The notes below the pieces were generated by a model, which was not told where the DNA came from, made no database searches, and saw nothing but the letters and a program-made list of their open reading frames with translations. A stretch of DNA of 64,000 nucleotides, from contig CATIUR010000001.1 in the NCBI GenBank assembly GCA_949592205.1, positions 14,027,501-14,091,500 on the forward strand, given 5' to 3'. Origin of the DNA: Helichrysum umbraculigerum (taxonomy: Eukaryota; Streptophyta; Magnoliopsida; Asterales; Asteraceae). Below, one piece after another: positions 37,549 to 48,647 of this stretch (its first letter is position 1; every line of letters starts with the position of its first letter). Position numbers and translations under genes: made by a program.

Positions 37549-38680
37549 ATGGGCCCAATACACATCAATATCATTTTGATCACTTATATGAATATGAGAC
37601 TTCAGTACACGTTTTGTATAAAGGAGATGCTACGTTACTAACCCTCATTAATTAGATATAACACCCAAATTGATGACTCTTACAAACATACCGTACAACA
37701 ATTTAAATTGATAGTACAATTATACAATAGCACAATTTTGGTGTATTAATAAATTTGAGTGTTGTATTTTTCAAGTTCCATTAAGAATTGTGTTTTCTTC
37801 TAAAGTAAGGCACCTTAATAAAAAGACTATAATGACCTTAACAAATTGTCTTGAAAACTACACTAAATCAAATTTATAGTTTTAAGAAGGTAAATTAGGT
37901 GAATTATTGATCCCCAAACAATTATATCACTTTTAGTGAATTGAAGTAAAATGCTTTTGATAGTTGATTTAGAGATAGCAAATGATAAATACACCATCCA
38001 ATTCGATAAATTCATCAAAATATACTTTAAGAAGTTGTACCGTATAATAAAGTGGTAGTGTATAATCTATTCATGCCATATATTTGAAGAATCTATTCAA
38101 TTGAATGGTCAATTTATCAATGCCCTTTATAGTTTGACTAGCTGGATGGCTAATGTGATATCTTGGCTCACTATTAAGTGAGATTTTGATAGAAATGTGG
38201 TCGGCTACTTGCATATAATTCCTTTTTCAGCTACGTTTTTTTCCCCTTCAAATGCGACACGGGCTAAACTATACATAAAAAGAATTGCTAAGCAAAACCT
38301 TAACGGGTAATCGTTATGCCACCTTACAAAAGTACTTAAGTATTCATATGTATAATATGGTTCTGTCATATACGTTGATGAAGTCTGTTAATCTTAATTA
38401 ACTCTATCTCTCCATGCACCTTAAACATTAATATTATGATTAAAAAGTTGTTAACACAATGTATTGAATTAACTACACTTGTTAAATCAAAATTTATTCC
38501 GTAAATGTAGCTTTACATAATATTTTTAATTCCATTAAAACTCCCAAAAACATGATTTACTAACTAATACATGTGTTCAAATAGTATATTGAAACATTTA
38601 CAATTGTTATCATCATCATACTCGATTAAAATATCAAAACAATCATCATATTAGTAATATTACAAACAAATATCTTGTTT
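37549..38680. other. Unassigned AT-rich intergenic DNA
   Basis: No coding region, MITE ends or RNA gene recognised. Confidence 0.5.
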
Positions 38681-38689
38681 TTGAGGAGG

Positions 38690-39130
38690 ATTAATGGAAG
38701 ACTAAACATTTTCTTGAATAGCTACGAACAAGTCCTATCCTCTTTAAATAAGGGAGGCTTAGGTATTGGAAGCCTTCTTTCTTCCAACCAAGCCATGTAA
38801 TAAAATTGGTTGTGGAATCTTGGTGTCGAGCACAATGCTCTATCGTGCAAGATAATCAAGTCGCACCGTTGTGTAGGGGGTTTAGAAGGTTCATATCCAA
38901 CATCTATATCCAGTTCACGAAAAAAAAAATCACAACTCAATTTTTATCCGAATAAAAGAATGCATTTTATTATGTTTTAAGAAATTAGTCCAAAATGGAT
39001 CCGAAACAAGCTTTTGGAATGATAATCGGGTAGAAAATATCTTTCTCAAAAAATGAGAATCGACAGTTTATTCGAATTGGACACGAAGAAGGATTGTAAA
39101 GTGCTAGATCGGGTGGGAAAACATTCAAAA
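38690..39130 (+). pseudogene. LINE reverse-transcriptase C-terminal relic
   Basis: Read on the plus strand: GGLGIGSLLSSNQAM, two stops, then NWLWNLGVEHNALSCKIIKS (about 38745-38860). This is the post-RT signature of plant L1-type LINEs. Farther on, SLFELDTKKDCKVLDRVG (about 39067-39120) matches the segment before the C-terminal zinc domain. Several stops and shifts; dead. An open frame on the opposite strand here is a shadow. Confidence 0.7.
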
Positions 39131-39699
39131 AGTGTGTTTAATAACACTGTTTTGTAGGTTCATGATACATTTGGCCATTTGACGTTAACAAGCCCAAATG
39201 AGTTTCATGTGGCACAAAAACATGTTGGATTATCGAAAGGATAAATGACAAAAATCGGCTACGTACTGTCACGAATTATTCCAAGTATGCAACATACTCA
39301 TTTTATTGTCTATGTATGCAACAAACCGGATGATTATGTGCTGAGATCTTTGCAAACCATGTTTTTACTTGTTAAAGTTTCAAAAATGCTGACGAGGCTG
39401 CCACGTAATAGCCAACTGTACGATTTTTTTCACTTTGATTTACACATGGCGTCTTTGTTGACTAAAATGTCCAACCAGTCATTTATCTTTTTATTTACTC
39501 CGTCTATTTGTATTTATTAAAATTATTATTCATTGTTATAGTTATGATTTTAATTTCAACTTAAAAAAATTAGAAGATAACAATACTGGTAGTATTTTCA
39601 TACGTCAATGTCATTTCATTACTAATTGTTTAGTTGGCAACTAATCGACGGCAGTTGGCAACTGTAATGTTTTGTTTTGATTCTAATTAACGACTTTAG

Positions 39700-39890
39700 C
39701 TTTCAAAATCGGCGATGTTCCGTTTAATCCCGGCGGCTGGGCCCCTCCGGAATCCACCGAATTCCTCATTTCAAATCCTCCCAAACCACCCAATCAACGT
39801 TCTGTTCTCGCTGTTCCGTTAAACTCGCTGGCGGCATGCAACCTCTCGATTCCGGCGTGGCACAGTCCATATCTACTCCTTGTGGTTGCG
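39700..39890 (+). pseudogene. Coding-like GC-rich fragment
   Basis: Much more GC-rich than its surroundings. One plus-strand frame reads IGDVPFNPGGWAPPES and continues Pro- and Ser-rich for about 60 codons without a stop. No family recognised. It lies between the 40-bp inverted repeats and could be a captured piece of a host gene. The minus-strand frame over it (to 39766) is an alternative. Confidence 0.35.
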
Positions 39891-40330
39891 ATGGGAAAAG
39901 AAAAGAAGTCCAAAAATAACAACTGCCCGAATTTTTGGTATCAACGATGATGACCATGATGATGATAGAATTAAAAATTTTGCGGTTGCGATGGTGGCGG
40001 TCCTGAAATTCCGATCTCGCGATGGTGTCACAGACAAGAAGTCCATCGTTGTCGTCTTTCAATTTCGATATGAACTATGAATGCATTTAACATTCCGATC
40101 TAGGCAACACGATAGTACTTATTTGTATTTGTAATTGATGTTTTTGTATGTATAATTATTTTGAACAGGTGGTGTTCGTGGCGTATATGGTGGCCGGAGG
40201 TGATGGGTATGAGAGGATTGTGGTGGCTGTCTGATAGAAAAAGATGATGATATATCGTATTATTGGACGAGATTTGTGAAAGAGATAAGATTAAAAAAAC
40301 AATTTAATAATTCTTTTCATTTTTGTTTTA

Positions 40331-40628
40331 GAGTAAATTACATAAATGGTCCCTGTGGTTTACGTTGATTTACGAAAACAGTCCCTGTACTCTTTTTTCA
40401 ACATTTTCAATCCAATAACTTTGAATTTTCTCGCAAATGGTCCCTTAACTTTGGATTTTTAGTCTCAAATGGTCCCTCCGTCTAACTTTGAATTTGCTCG
40501 CAAATGGTCCCTTAAGGACCATTTGCAAGCAAATCCAAAGTTATCGGACCGAAAACGTTAAAAAAAGAGTACAGTGACTGCTTTCGTAAATCAATGTAAA
40601 CCACAGGGACCATTTATGGAATTTACTC
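40331..40628. mobile_element. Mutator-type MITE, 298 bp
   Basis: Inverted ends GAGTAAATTACATAAATGG / complement, extending over about 70 bp with few mismatches. The 9-bp TSD TTTGTTTTA is at 40322-40330 and 40629-40637. Nested in the 1.5-kb foldback element. Confidence 0.9.
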
Positions 40629-40798
40629 TTTGTTTTATAAAACATGCCACATACTATAAAATATTCCATGTAACCAAAAACAAAAATACAAAATGCTAAA
40701 TAATGCATATTACCCGTTGATCAGGTTGCAGGTTACCATATTACCTATACGGGTATGAAATCATCCGGTTTGTTGCATACATAGACAATAAAATGAGT

Positions 40799-41767
40799 TA
40801 ATATTTTTTACAAAATACAAAATCGAGATAGATTCAAAGCCCAAATGATGTCAAGCTTTCATGTTTTATTTGGATCTCAAATAGAACGAATAAATGTAAA
40901 ACTAGAATGGGTGGATTCATTTGTCATCGTAATCTATATAATGCATAGACGTTTGCCCCTTTTACTATTGCTAATAAAAACGTACTTTGCTGGTTCGCAA
41001 GCAATGAAAAAATTATAATAATAAGACACTTTGTGTTTTTAGGTTTTACCGACTAAATATACAAACGGCATTGTTGATAAAAGCGTTAATAATGGTTGAA
41101 TCCTTTAAGTTTCAACCTTTTTTCGTTTTAACTATTTAAGGTTTTTTTTTTAGCTTAACTTAATCCTTCAAGTTCGCAGACTAAATTTTGGAAAGTTTGA
41201 TGATTAAACCGTTATTAACGCTAAATAAAATCTAATGAAGTCATTCTAAATAACTCCGACTTTTGCAACTCATTATTTCTTAATATCAACTTCTTACTCT
41301 ATCATCATAGTAATATCCTTCTGTTTTTTATTTTACTTAAACACAAAGCGCATCACGTTTTTGTTTTTGTTGTTGTTGTTAAACCTAAAATCAGTTAACT
41401 ACAAGTACATGTATGATACCTACCTCTATTATCAGATTCCTAAACTAGTTGAAGAGAAAAAATTTCATCATAAAATACTTGGTTGTAATTTTTGGATGTT
41501 TGCTTATATGATAATTTCACATTTACTAGTAACCTATTTCTTTTCCTTTTTTAACCACAATTTAGACTAGCAAACTAGCATAATGATAGAAGTTAGGGGA
41601 AAGTAAGCACTTAATATGAAACGGTTTGGATTGAGTTCGGGTTACAAGACCAATCAATCTCTACTTGAGATAAAAGAGATGAGTTTAATATTACTACCCA
41701 AGATGTTAGAAAAAGATCTCATTCCTAAACCACTAAATCGTCCACATAGTTTGCTTGAACCACAATG
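40799..41767. other. Unassigned DNA, with old repeat copy
   Basis: No gene recognised. About 41270-41540 is a diverged direct copy of about 46255-46590 (shared phrases TCTATCATCA, TATGATACC, GGATGTTTG, CACATTTAC). Function unknown. Confidence 0.5.
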
Positions 41768-41971
41768 TCATATCCATTGATATCGTGGATGTTGGAAAAT
41801 TGGACTTGGCCAATGTTCCATCATGAAAAAAGATCTGTTCCATAAACTAACTGCTATCGAACACTTGCCAAAATGATGGAACTCCATTTCTTGCTCTTCG
41901 TCACAAATTGAAAATGGGCATCTTGTTGTACGATTATCAATCCCAACAGCGTCGAGATATATCCTTTTCAA
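41768..41971 (-). pseudogene. LINE C-terminal zinc-domain relic
   Basis: The minus-strand frame reads CPFSICDEEQEMEFHHFGKC...SLW, the CxxxC...HxxxxC pattern of the zinc-binding domain at the C-terminus of plant LINE reverse transcriptases. Preceded by RIYLDAVGID. Fragment only, opposite in orientation to the LINE relic at 38690. Confidence 0.65.
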
Positions 41972-42863
41972 TAGCTGTTGTTAATAAGGGAGTATATTGA
42001 TTACAGCCTTACAGGAGTTGGTCTGTTCCATAGGATGTCACTTGAATAGCTGAATTTTTTTCTTTTTAATATCAAAATCAAGTCCATTTAATGTGAAAGA
42101 CTGAAAGATTTGGACTCTTAGATAATGAAGGGCTACTTAGATGGCCCATGAGGCAGTTGTTTGAGGAGCCCATGAGTTAAATGTAGGTTAAACAAAATGG
42201 ACTCCAGTTTTTGTAGTTGTCTTGATTCTGGGCCAGACCTGATTGGGCCTCACAGGCCCACTTTGATGGAAGGCTAAAATGAGACTTTTAAATACCTCAC
42301 AAACGCATCTTCTTGAGTTGTCAAAATTAAGAATGTCACCATATGTGACTTTTTGTGTTTGAAATGTTTACTGACATTCCACACCAGTTTATGTGAAAAT
42401 ACACCACATTCGTGCTTCATAAGATGTGCTTCATAGTTTCATACATGTATAGAATCAAAATCTAAAATGTAACTAAACACACCGAATTTATTACAAAGCA
42501 TACTGATCATGTACCATATCTTTGGGCTCGCTAGCCCATGGGCTTCCCTATTGGGCTTGCCCCTTCCCCCTTTATAAGGAGGGAAACCCTAGCTAATAAG
42601 GAACAAGCAATGACACAACAATACAAGGAGGAGCCTCCATGCTCTCTCCACTATCTTCAACCAAGGATGAGCCTTGCTCACCACCGAAACCCATCTTCAT
42701 AGATGGTAACAAGCCGATTCTCGCCACCCTTAGTTTCGTTCTATACACTCTAACGGGTCCTTACGCAAGTCGCGGAGAGCATCGAATCTGTCCAATCAAC
42801 CCGCACTCAAGTGTAAAAATATGCTAATCACATACCAAGTCTTCAATAAACGAACATCAAACA
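41972..42863. other. Unassigned DNA with promoter-like patch
   Basis: 42540-42640 has GGGCTTGCCC-type boxes, a TATA-like CTTTATAAGG and GGAAACCCTAG. This could be a promoter or a short solo LTR, but no ends or target duplication were found. The 62-codon frame at 42639 has no recognisable domain. Confidence 0.3.
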
Positions 42864-43433
42864 TCACATCGGACAAACAAAATTACATTCAATATGACAA
42901 GCACTAAATACATCACCTAGGCGGTGTAATGAACTCATAATATCCACATACCAACAATAACAACTCATTTGTTGTTTTAACAAATCACAACACTCTGAGG
43001 TTGGTGGTGCGTCAGGACTGTCGATCACCGACTTACAGGTTTCTAAAACATCTACAACATCATCACAGTGACCGGTTGGTTTTGGGCATAAAGATATATC
43101 GGGATCTCCAATCTCTGGTTGCGGATGTCCTTTATGGCTTATTCGCAACTTCATCACGACCATGATGATGGCCATCACAATGACTAAAACACCTAGGAAA
43201 ACTTCATTATCATAATTACTAGAAAATATTAGAGTGTGAGTGTAAAATTAACACTTGAACAGAAAAACCTGTGATTCACATAAAAGATGAAGAAAGGCAA
43301 TGAAATATCGGGGAAACTTACTTGCGATTGCAAGAACACTTTTGCCTATCTTTCCTGATCTACGCGAAATGTCTTGTATTTTCTCAACAGAAAATGCAAC
43401 CTTCTGCTTTGTACCCTCCATTGCAGCTTCCAT
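42864..43433 (-). CDS. Two-exon cysteine-rich membrane protein gene
   Basis: Exon 1 is 43433-43322 (ATG at 43433, ending GCAATCGCAA before GTAAGT). The intron, 43321-43193, is 129 bp and ends TTTTCCTAG. Exon 2 is 43192-42864 with TGA. The spliced frame is 146 codons, phase 1 at the junction. N-terminal ~37 residues are Lys/Ser-rich; about residues 37-53 (SVLVIVMAIIMVVM) form one membrane segment right at the splice. The remaining ~93 residues hold ten Cys, including a CC pair, then CxC eight residues later, recalling the eight-cysteine lipid-transfer/inhibitor fold, but spacing at the C-terminus is irregular. No typical cleaved signal. The best candidate host gene in the window. Function not known. 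Confidence 0.55.
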
Positions 43434-43959
43434 AATGGGTCAAACTGGTAAAATAAAAACTTGCTTAAAAGTGAATAACTCAAATGAGTTGTATCGGTTG
43501 AAGTTATCCAACTGCCTAAAACATTGTGTTCAAACTTCAAAGGATTACATTATCATTGATATATAATATTTTTTATAAGTTTTGATCATACTTGACGTAC
43601 ATATACTAAATCTCTCTAAAGTGTTAGAGGATTTGGGCAAAAAGTCTTTCCGGCCAACCAAACCCAACCAATCCACTAAGTTTCAACCCATACAAAATGT
43701 GAACCGTTTTGACAAGTTAACAGCCCGCCCAGATGCTCATTTTGTCACCTCTACATGTGATCAATCAGTTACCGGTGCAGCTTCAGCTATATCATCTACA
43801 GTTACCCTAACTACTCTTAGCCCTGTCAAAATGTCAACTTGTGCTCACACAGCGCATGAGCCTGCAAATAATTATTGCATATATAAATTAACAGTAAAGC
43901 TAAAATAAGGAGGAGTTAACATTCAGAACATGCTGGGTAATATTAGTAAGCATTTTTAT
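43434..43959. other. Upstream region of cysteine-rich gene
   Basis: Possible 5' flank of the minus-strand gene. A plus-strand frame at 43582-43908 has no domain. Nothing else recognised. Confidence 0.4.
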
Positions 43960-45200
43960 GTCTTTTATCCATAGGGACTCTGAATAGCAGAAGTATGAAG
44001 GCTCAACGAGGGTTAAGCGGGCAGAACTGCAGGCACTACTAAAGGAGTTTGGAATGCTCCACAGGAAAACCGAAGAGACCGTGAAGAAGTAATCTGCACC
44101 TACTCTTAAGATTGTAAACAAGATGCGAAGAAAAGAGTGACACGGCAGTGGTAAAGAAGATCATACGATCTATGAAAAAATTTCGATAGTGTGAAGTTAG
44201 GAGATGATCAAAGGTGGGTAGTTAGTGTAAAGCAGAACATTCGTTAACAGATTAACAATTGAGCCCATGTTAAAACAGATGTTTTTCTATGTTCTCGAAC
44301 TAATAAACAAGCTGATAGGTAGTGGGCAACTTCAAGAGAAAGGTCTAGCAGTGTTTTTTCAACACAGCAGATGCAAGATTTATCATTCAGAGAGATGTCT
44401 TATTATTGAAATTAAATCTCTTTTGATCGTAATTATAAGATTGCAATAGTCTCCCTACCAAATGACATAAATTGTTTCAGTAGGGTGACAGATAATATTA
44501 GTAAATTATGAGCCTTAAGTTATTGTCAGTATTGTCATTTGGACTTCAAGGGATTAGACACATTTCGCCATAATGAGATGTTTTGAGCTGACACCCACAA
44601 GAGTATGCAAAGAATATGTCCTTGGGAAGCAATATAGAGATTCGTTTCCTCATAAGTGTTTATGGAGAGGAAAGGGCACTTTGATTAATCCATTCTGATG
44701 GCCTATTCAGCCAATCTCGAACAGCAACAAAGGGTACTAAATACTTTCAATGACGAGTACAGTTGTAGGATACGGGTTTATTTCTTATATGAAAAATCTG
44801 AAGTCTTTTCATTCTTCAAGGAGTTCAAAGCTAAGGTTAAGTATGAAGACGGAGTGACAGTTAAAAGTCTACGAACATATCGAGGAGACAAATTTTTGTC
44901 ATCAAAATTCCCTAAGTTGTTTTACTGAAAATGACATAATGCACTGCCGTATATTTACCACAGCAGAATGGCGTTTCTGAGCAAAATTGTACTAGTATGA
45001 ATATGGTTTGAAGAAGGATAGTCGGAAAAGATATCCGAACATTTTCTGGCCAGAAGCCGACAATTGGGCGGTGCATATTCGCAACAGAAGTCCGGCATTA
45101 GAAGTAAAAAAGAAGATATGGGAAGAAACTTGGAGCAGAAAGAAACCTTATGTTGGATACTCCAAATTATGGAAGTCAAAGTGTCAAACTTTGTGATTTC
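43960..45200 (+). pseudogene. Decayed Copia gag-pol relic
   Basis: Plus-strand pieces in order: gag segment LQALLKEFGMLHRKTEETV...LKIVNKMR (about 44027-44125); protease-region tail with VKLGDDQ and VLELINKLIGSGQLQEKGL (44190-44420); GAG-pre-integrase zinc region with CHLDFKGL and VLGKQYRDSFPHK-like reading (44530-44660); integrase core KSEVFSFFKEFKAK, SLRTYRGDKFL, PQQNGVSEQN, YFWPEA and NRSPALEV (44780-45110). Many stops and frameshifts and a large deletion between gag and protease. No LTRs found. Old and inactive. Confidence 0.75.
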
Positions 45201-45339
45201 ATCAAGACAACTCCCTCTACATTGTAGAGGATGTGCCATTGAGCCAACAATCAACCTTTTAACATTATATTTATACCTTTAACCCTATTAACATATATTT
45301 TATACATTACAATTACCTAGCTTATCATTTTATATTTTA

Positions 45340-45777
45340 GAGTAAATTATACTGATCGTCCCTGTGCTTTGCACGAAATTACACCGATAGTCCATATCTC
45401 TTGGAAATTACATCAATCATTCCTGAATGATACCAAAATGCACGGCAGTAGTCCCTCCTACTAACGACGGTTAAAAAAATCCGTTAAGTGTGTCACATGA
45501 CTAGCACATGAGGGTAAATAAGTCTTCGTGTCGAGCTTGAAAATACGGTAGTTGGGTTAGTTTTGGGAAGAAAAAAGGGTAAAAAGACTTGTGTATCCTT
45601 ATGTGCGAGTCGTGTGACATACTTAAAGGAATTTTTTAACCGTCGTTAGTGGGAGGGACTACCGGCTACCGCCATGTATTTTGATATCATTCAAGGATGA
45701 TCTATGTAATTTTCGAGAGATAAGGACTATCAATGTAACTTCGTGCAAAACACAGTGATAATCGATATAATTTACTC
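45340..45777. mobile_element. Mutator-type MITE, 438 bp
   Basis: Inverted ends GAGTAAATTATA / complement, with long imperfect inverted arms. The 9-bp TSD TATATTTTA is at 45331-45339 and 45778-45786. Same end family as the 298-bp MITE at 40331. Confidence 0.9.
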
Positions 45778-45786
45778 TATATTTTA

Positions 45787-46992
45787 TAATCTAATTATAA
45801 TACATATATATCTCTACTGTTGTCTAACATTTATAATTTATGTATTACTTTGTCTTTAAAACTTACTGCCTTCGAATCAATATTTATATTATAATGATCA
45901 TCATGTTTATATATTAACAAACAATTATTTTTCGTAACATTTTACGTGTTATGCCAACTAAATAGATCTCGGTTTGTTGCCATAAATCATAATTATGGGT
46001 AGGATTTTGGTAGCTTAAATGACAACTGGCATAAGAAAAACTCTCACTTTGTGCTTGGTTTTTTGTGAGCTCACCCAGTCACCCCTCTGTCAATCCTCGA
46101 ACCGATCCCCATTAAACCAAACATAAACAATCATCATCATTCCCAATTTCCCATTCCCATTCATATTCCCGAAACCCAATTCCAAACACACCCTAAATCT
46201 AAAAAGGTCATAGTTCATTTTCATACGCATTCAGATTAGATAAAACTATTTGATGCAGCTCCTTATTCCTCAATATAAGCTTCTCACTCTATCATCAACC
46301 ATAGTAATGTCCCTTAACCTTTACATTTTCTTGTTTTTTATTCTTTTCTCAAACTCGGAGCTCGTTGTAGATTTTTTTTTTAACTTTTGTTATATGGAAA
46401 CCCTTTTCTAAAAAAAGTTATATGGAAACATAAGTCGACTACAATTACATTTTATGATACCCATCTCCATTACCAGACTCATAACTACTTGGATGTAGTT
46501 CCTGGCCAGACTCATAACTACTTGGATGTAGTTCCTGGATGTTTGTTGGATATGTACTTCACATTTACAAGTAACCCAAATATTTCTATTTTCTTTGGGA
46601 CATTTTATCAAACACTTGGTGATCACTTCTCTATATGCAACATGAAATAATCGTAATAATTCTGAAGTAAAAATAGAGAAGTACACGTACCTGATTGGAA
46701 CGCCGAAAGAGTGGAAGTAGAAAGACGACGGCGGTGAAAAAAGTAAAGTGGAAGCAATCCATCGTAATAATTTGATAAATGCGATACGCCATTAATGGAA
46801 AAATGAGGCTTTTTCATTGCTTACCCAAATTTAGTAATTTTGGGTATTTTGTTTATGTTTTTGTATCAGATACGTTTATTTGTTCAAAGGGTATATAATT
46901 CGTATAAAATTAGTTTAATTACTCCTATTTGATCTCATGGATCATGATTATTACCCCAATAAACCTCAACTTACCGAGTTAACTATTTTTAG
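45787..46992. other. Unassigned DNA with old repeat copy
   Basis: No gene recognised. About 46255-46590 is the diverged partner of 41270-41540. A perfect 33-bp tandem pair (46473-46505 and 46506-46538) sits inside it, making an artefactual repeated peptide in one frame. Confidence 0.5.
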
Positions 46993-47272
46993 CAATGTTT
47001 AGAAAACTGATTAGACCGGTCTAGTCCTACTGGTATTTTTGTGATTTCTGGCCGGTTGAAAACCAGTTTTGGGCATAGCTAGCCCAGTCAATGAATCGGA
47101 TGATTTTTCAGTTTGCACCGGTTGAACCGGGAACCGGACCAGTTATGGACTGGTTTTTAATTTTTATTTATTTATTCGCGTTTCCGACGGATTTTGAACC
47201 GGCGGTCCGGCCGGTTGAACTGGAACCAGGACACTCACCAGTCCGATTCAAAAAACGGTTTTTAAAACATTA
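46993..47272. mobile_element. hAT-type MITE, 280 bp
   Basis: Ends CAATGTTTAGAAAAC and, inverted, TAATGTTTTAAAAAC. The 8-bp TSD ATTTTTAG is at 46985-46992 and 47273-47280. Interior rich in CCGGTTGAA / ACCGG motifs typical of hAT subterminal repeats. Confidence 0.85.
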
Positions 47273-47288
47273 ATTTTTAGAACATATA

Positions 47289-47486
47289 CTCCCTCCTTCC
47301 CAAATTTATAGTCCACCTTTCCATTTTGGGATGTCCCAAATTTATAGTCCACTTGTACTTTTCAACCAATCAAAACATTTGAATGTTGTGAGAGATTAAA
47401 TCTTATTGGTTGTAGAGTACAACTAGTACACTTTTCTTATACTGCGTATTTTTTGTCTGTGAACAATAAAATTGGGACGAAGGGAG
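47289..47486. mobile_element. Stowaway MITE, 198 bp
   Basis: Inverted ends CTCCCTCCTTCCC and GGGACGAAGGGAG flanked by TA on both sides, the hallmark of Stowaway (Tc1/mariner) MITEs. An internal inverted repeat makes it self-complementary. Confidence 0.92.
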
Positions 47487-47558
47487 TAATAGTTTATGTA
47501 TATACTCCTCTCGTTACTCCATTGGTCTGTATTACTAAACACTTATAAATAGTATTAT

Positions 47559-47806
47559 CTCCGTTCTAAAAAAATTGTTCAGTTTTAACTTTTTTAAATA
47601 TTTCTTTTTCAACTTTGACTTTAAATATTTTTGTTTGAATTATATAATACTTGATGCAAAATATATGAATGGATTGGTTTTTAAATATATTTTCATTGGT
47701 ATAATTTTCATCAAGTATTATATAACACAAACTAAAATATTTTAGGTCAAAGTTGAAAATGAGAGACTTCAAATAGTTAAAACTGAACAATTATTTTGAG
47801 ATCAAT
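47559..47806. mobile_element. Tc1/mariner-type MITE, hairpin-forming
   Basis: Starts CTCCGTTCTAAAAAAATTG after TA, and ends with the imperfect inverse CAATTATTTTGAGAT. The two ~110-bp halves are inverted copies (for example TTTCAACTTTGAC and GTCAAAGTTGAAA), so the transcript would form a long hairpin. Ends are slightly degraded. Confidence 0.75.
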
Positions 47807-47925
47807 ATAGTATTTTTTTTTTTTTTATGATTTATAGTTATAAATAGAGTTAATTGGAGAGTTGATGTCTTTTAGGGCCTTAGGGGTAATGACTAAAGGT
47901 CTCCACCACACTTATCCGCCGTTCA

Positions 47926-48080
47926 TTCATATTGGACACGAAGCAGGATTGTAAAGTGTTAAAAAAGTGTGTTAAACAAGATGGTTTTGTACGTTCATGA
48001 AACATTGGAACATTCTTCTCCATTAAATAGCCTCACATATAGGCCATCTGATATCAACAAGCCCAAATGAGTTTTTGGGC
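47926..48080 (+). repeat. Fragment similar to the LINE tail at 39080
   Basis: Shares ATTGGACACGAAG...GGATTGTAAAGTG and AACAAGCCCAAATGAGTTT with 39080-39210, in the same orientation, with indels. Either a second LINE relic or an old segmental copy. Confidence 0.6.
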
Positions 48081-48647
48081 CAGCATAGATAAATAAGTAG
48101 TCAAGTACTCAAGTAGATCAGAGCGAATGGGCCACCCAGATACATCAGACCCGGTTCAAGCATCAACACAAATGGGCCAACAGCTTTACTAGGCCTAGAG
48201 AAGAGTAGTCGTGAACAAAAAAACCGAAACCGGAACCGAACCCGATTTAAAAACCGAAACCGGAACCGATTTGGAACCGGTTTTTGAATACCCGGTTCGG
48301 GTTTTACTAGTACCCGGCGGGTACCAAACCGGGTACGCCCCCATACGTTTCAAATCGGGTTGGACCTGGGTTGTACCCGAACCGGTTCCAAAAACCGGTT
48401 TTAATACCCGGTTTGTACCCGGTTTTTACACTAGCCGTTGTGTTTGAGCTCCTAGCCGTTTTATATCCGTTTTTTTGCATTTTTTTACCATTTTGCCATC
48501 CTAAAACTAGTATAAATAGATACCTTGGGTTTGGGTTAGTTACAACACTCAAACTCACTCATTCTAGTGAAAAAACACTCAAAACGCTTACGATTTACAT
48601 ACGAAACTCTCAAAACATTACTCTCATCCTCTCAAAACGCTCTCATA

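Larger units (their letters stand above)
39296..40798. mobile_element. 1.5-kb foldback element, 40-bp inverted repeats
   Basis: Positions 39296-39335 and 40759-40798 are perfect 40-bp inverted repeats starting ACTCATTTTATTG. They enclose about 1.4 kb, including a GC-rich coding-like stretch (39700-39890) and a separate Mutator-type MITE. No target duplication is obvious at the outer edges, so the superfamily is unknown; a Pack-type (gene-fragment-carrying) element is possible. Confidence 0.6.

Noticed and set aside
38722..38940. 72-aa minus-strand frame
   Set aside because: The plus strand over the same bases matches a LINE protein better.
45951..46035. Tiny inverted pair TTATGCCA ... TGGCATAA
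   Set aside because: Only 8-12 bp and no flanking duplication; likely chance.
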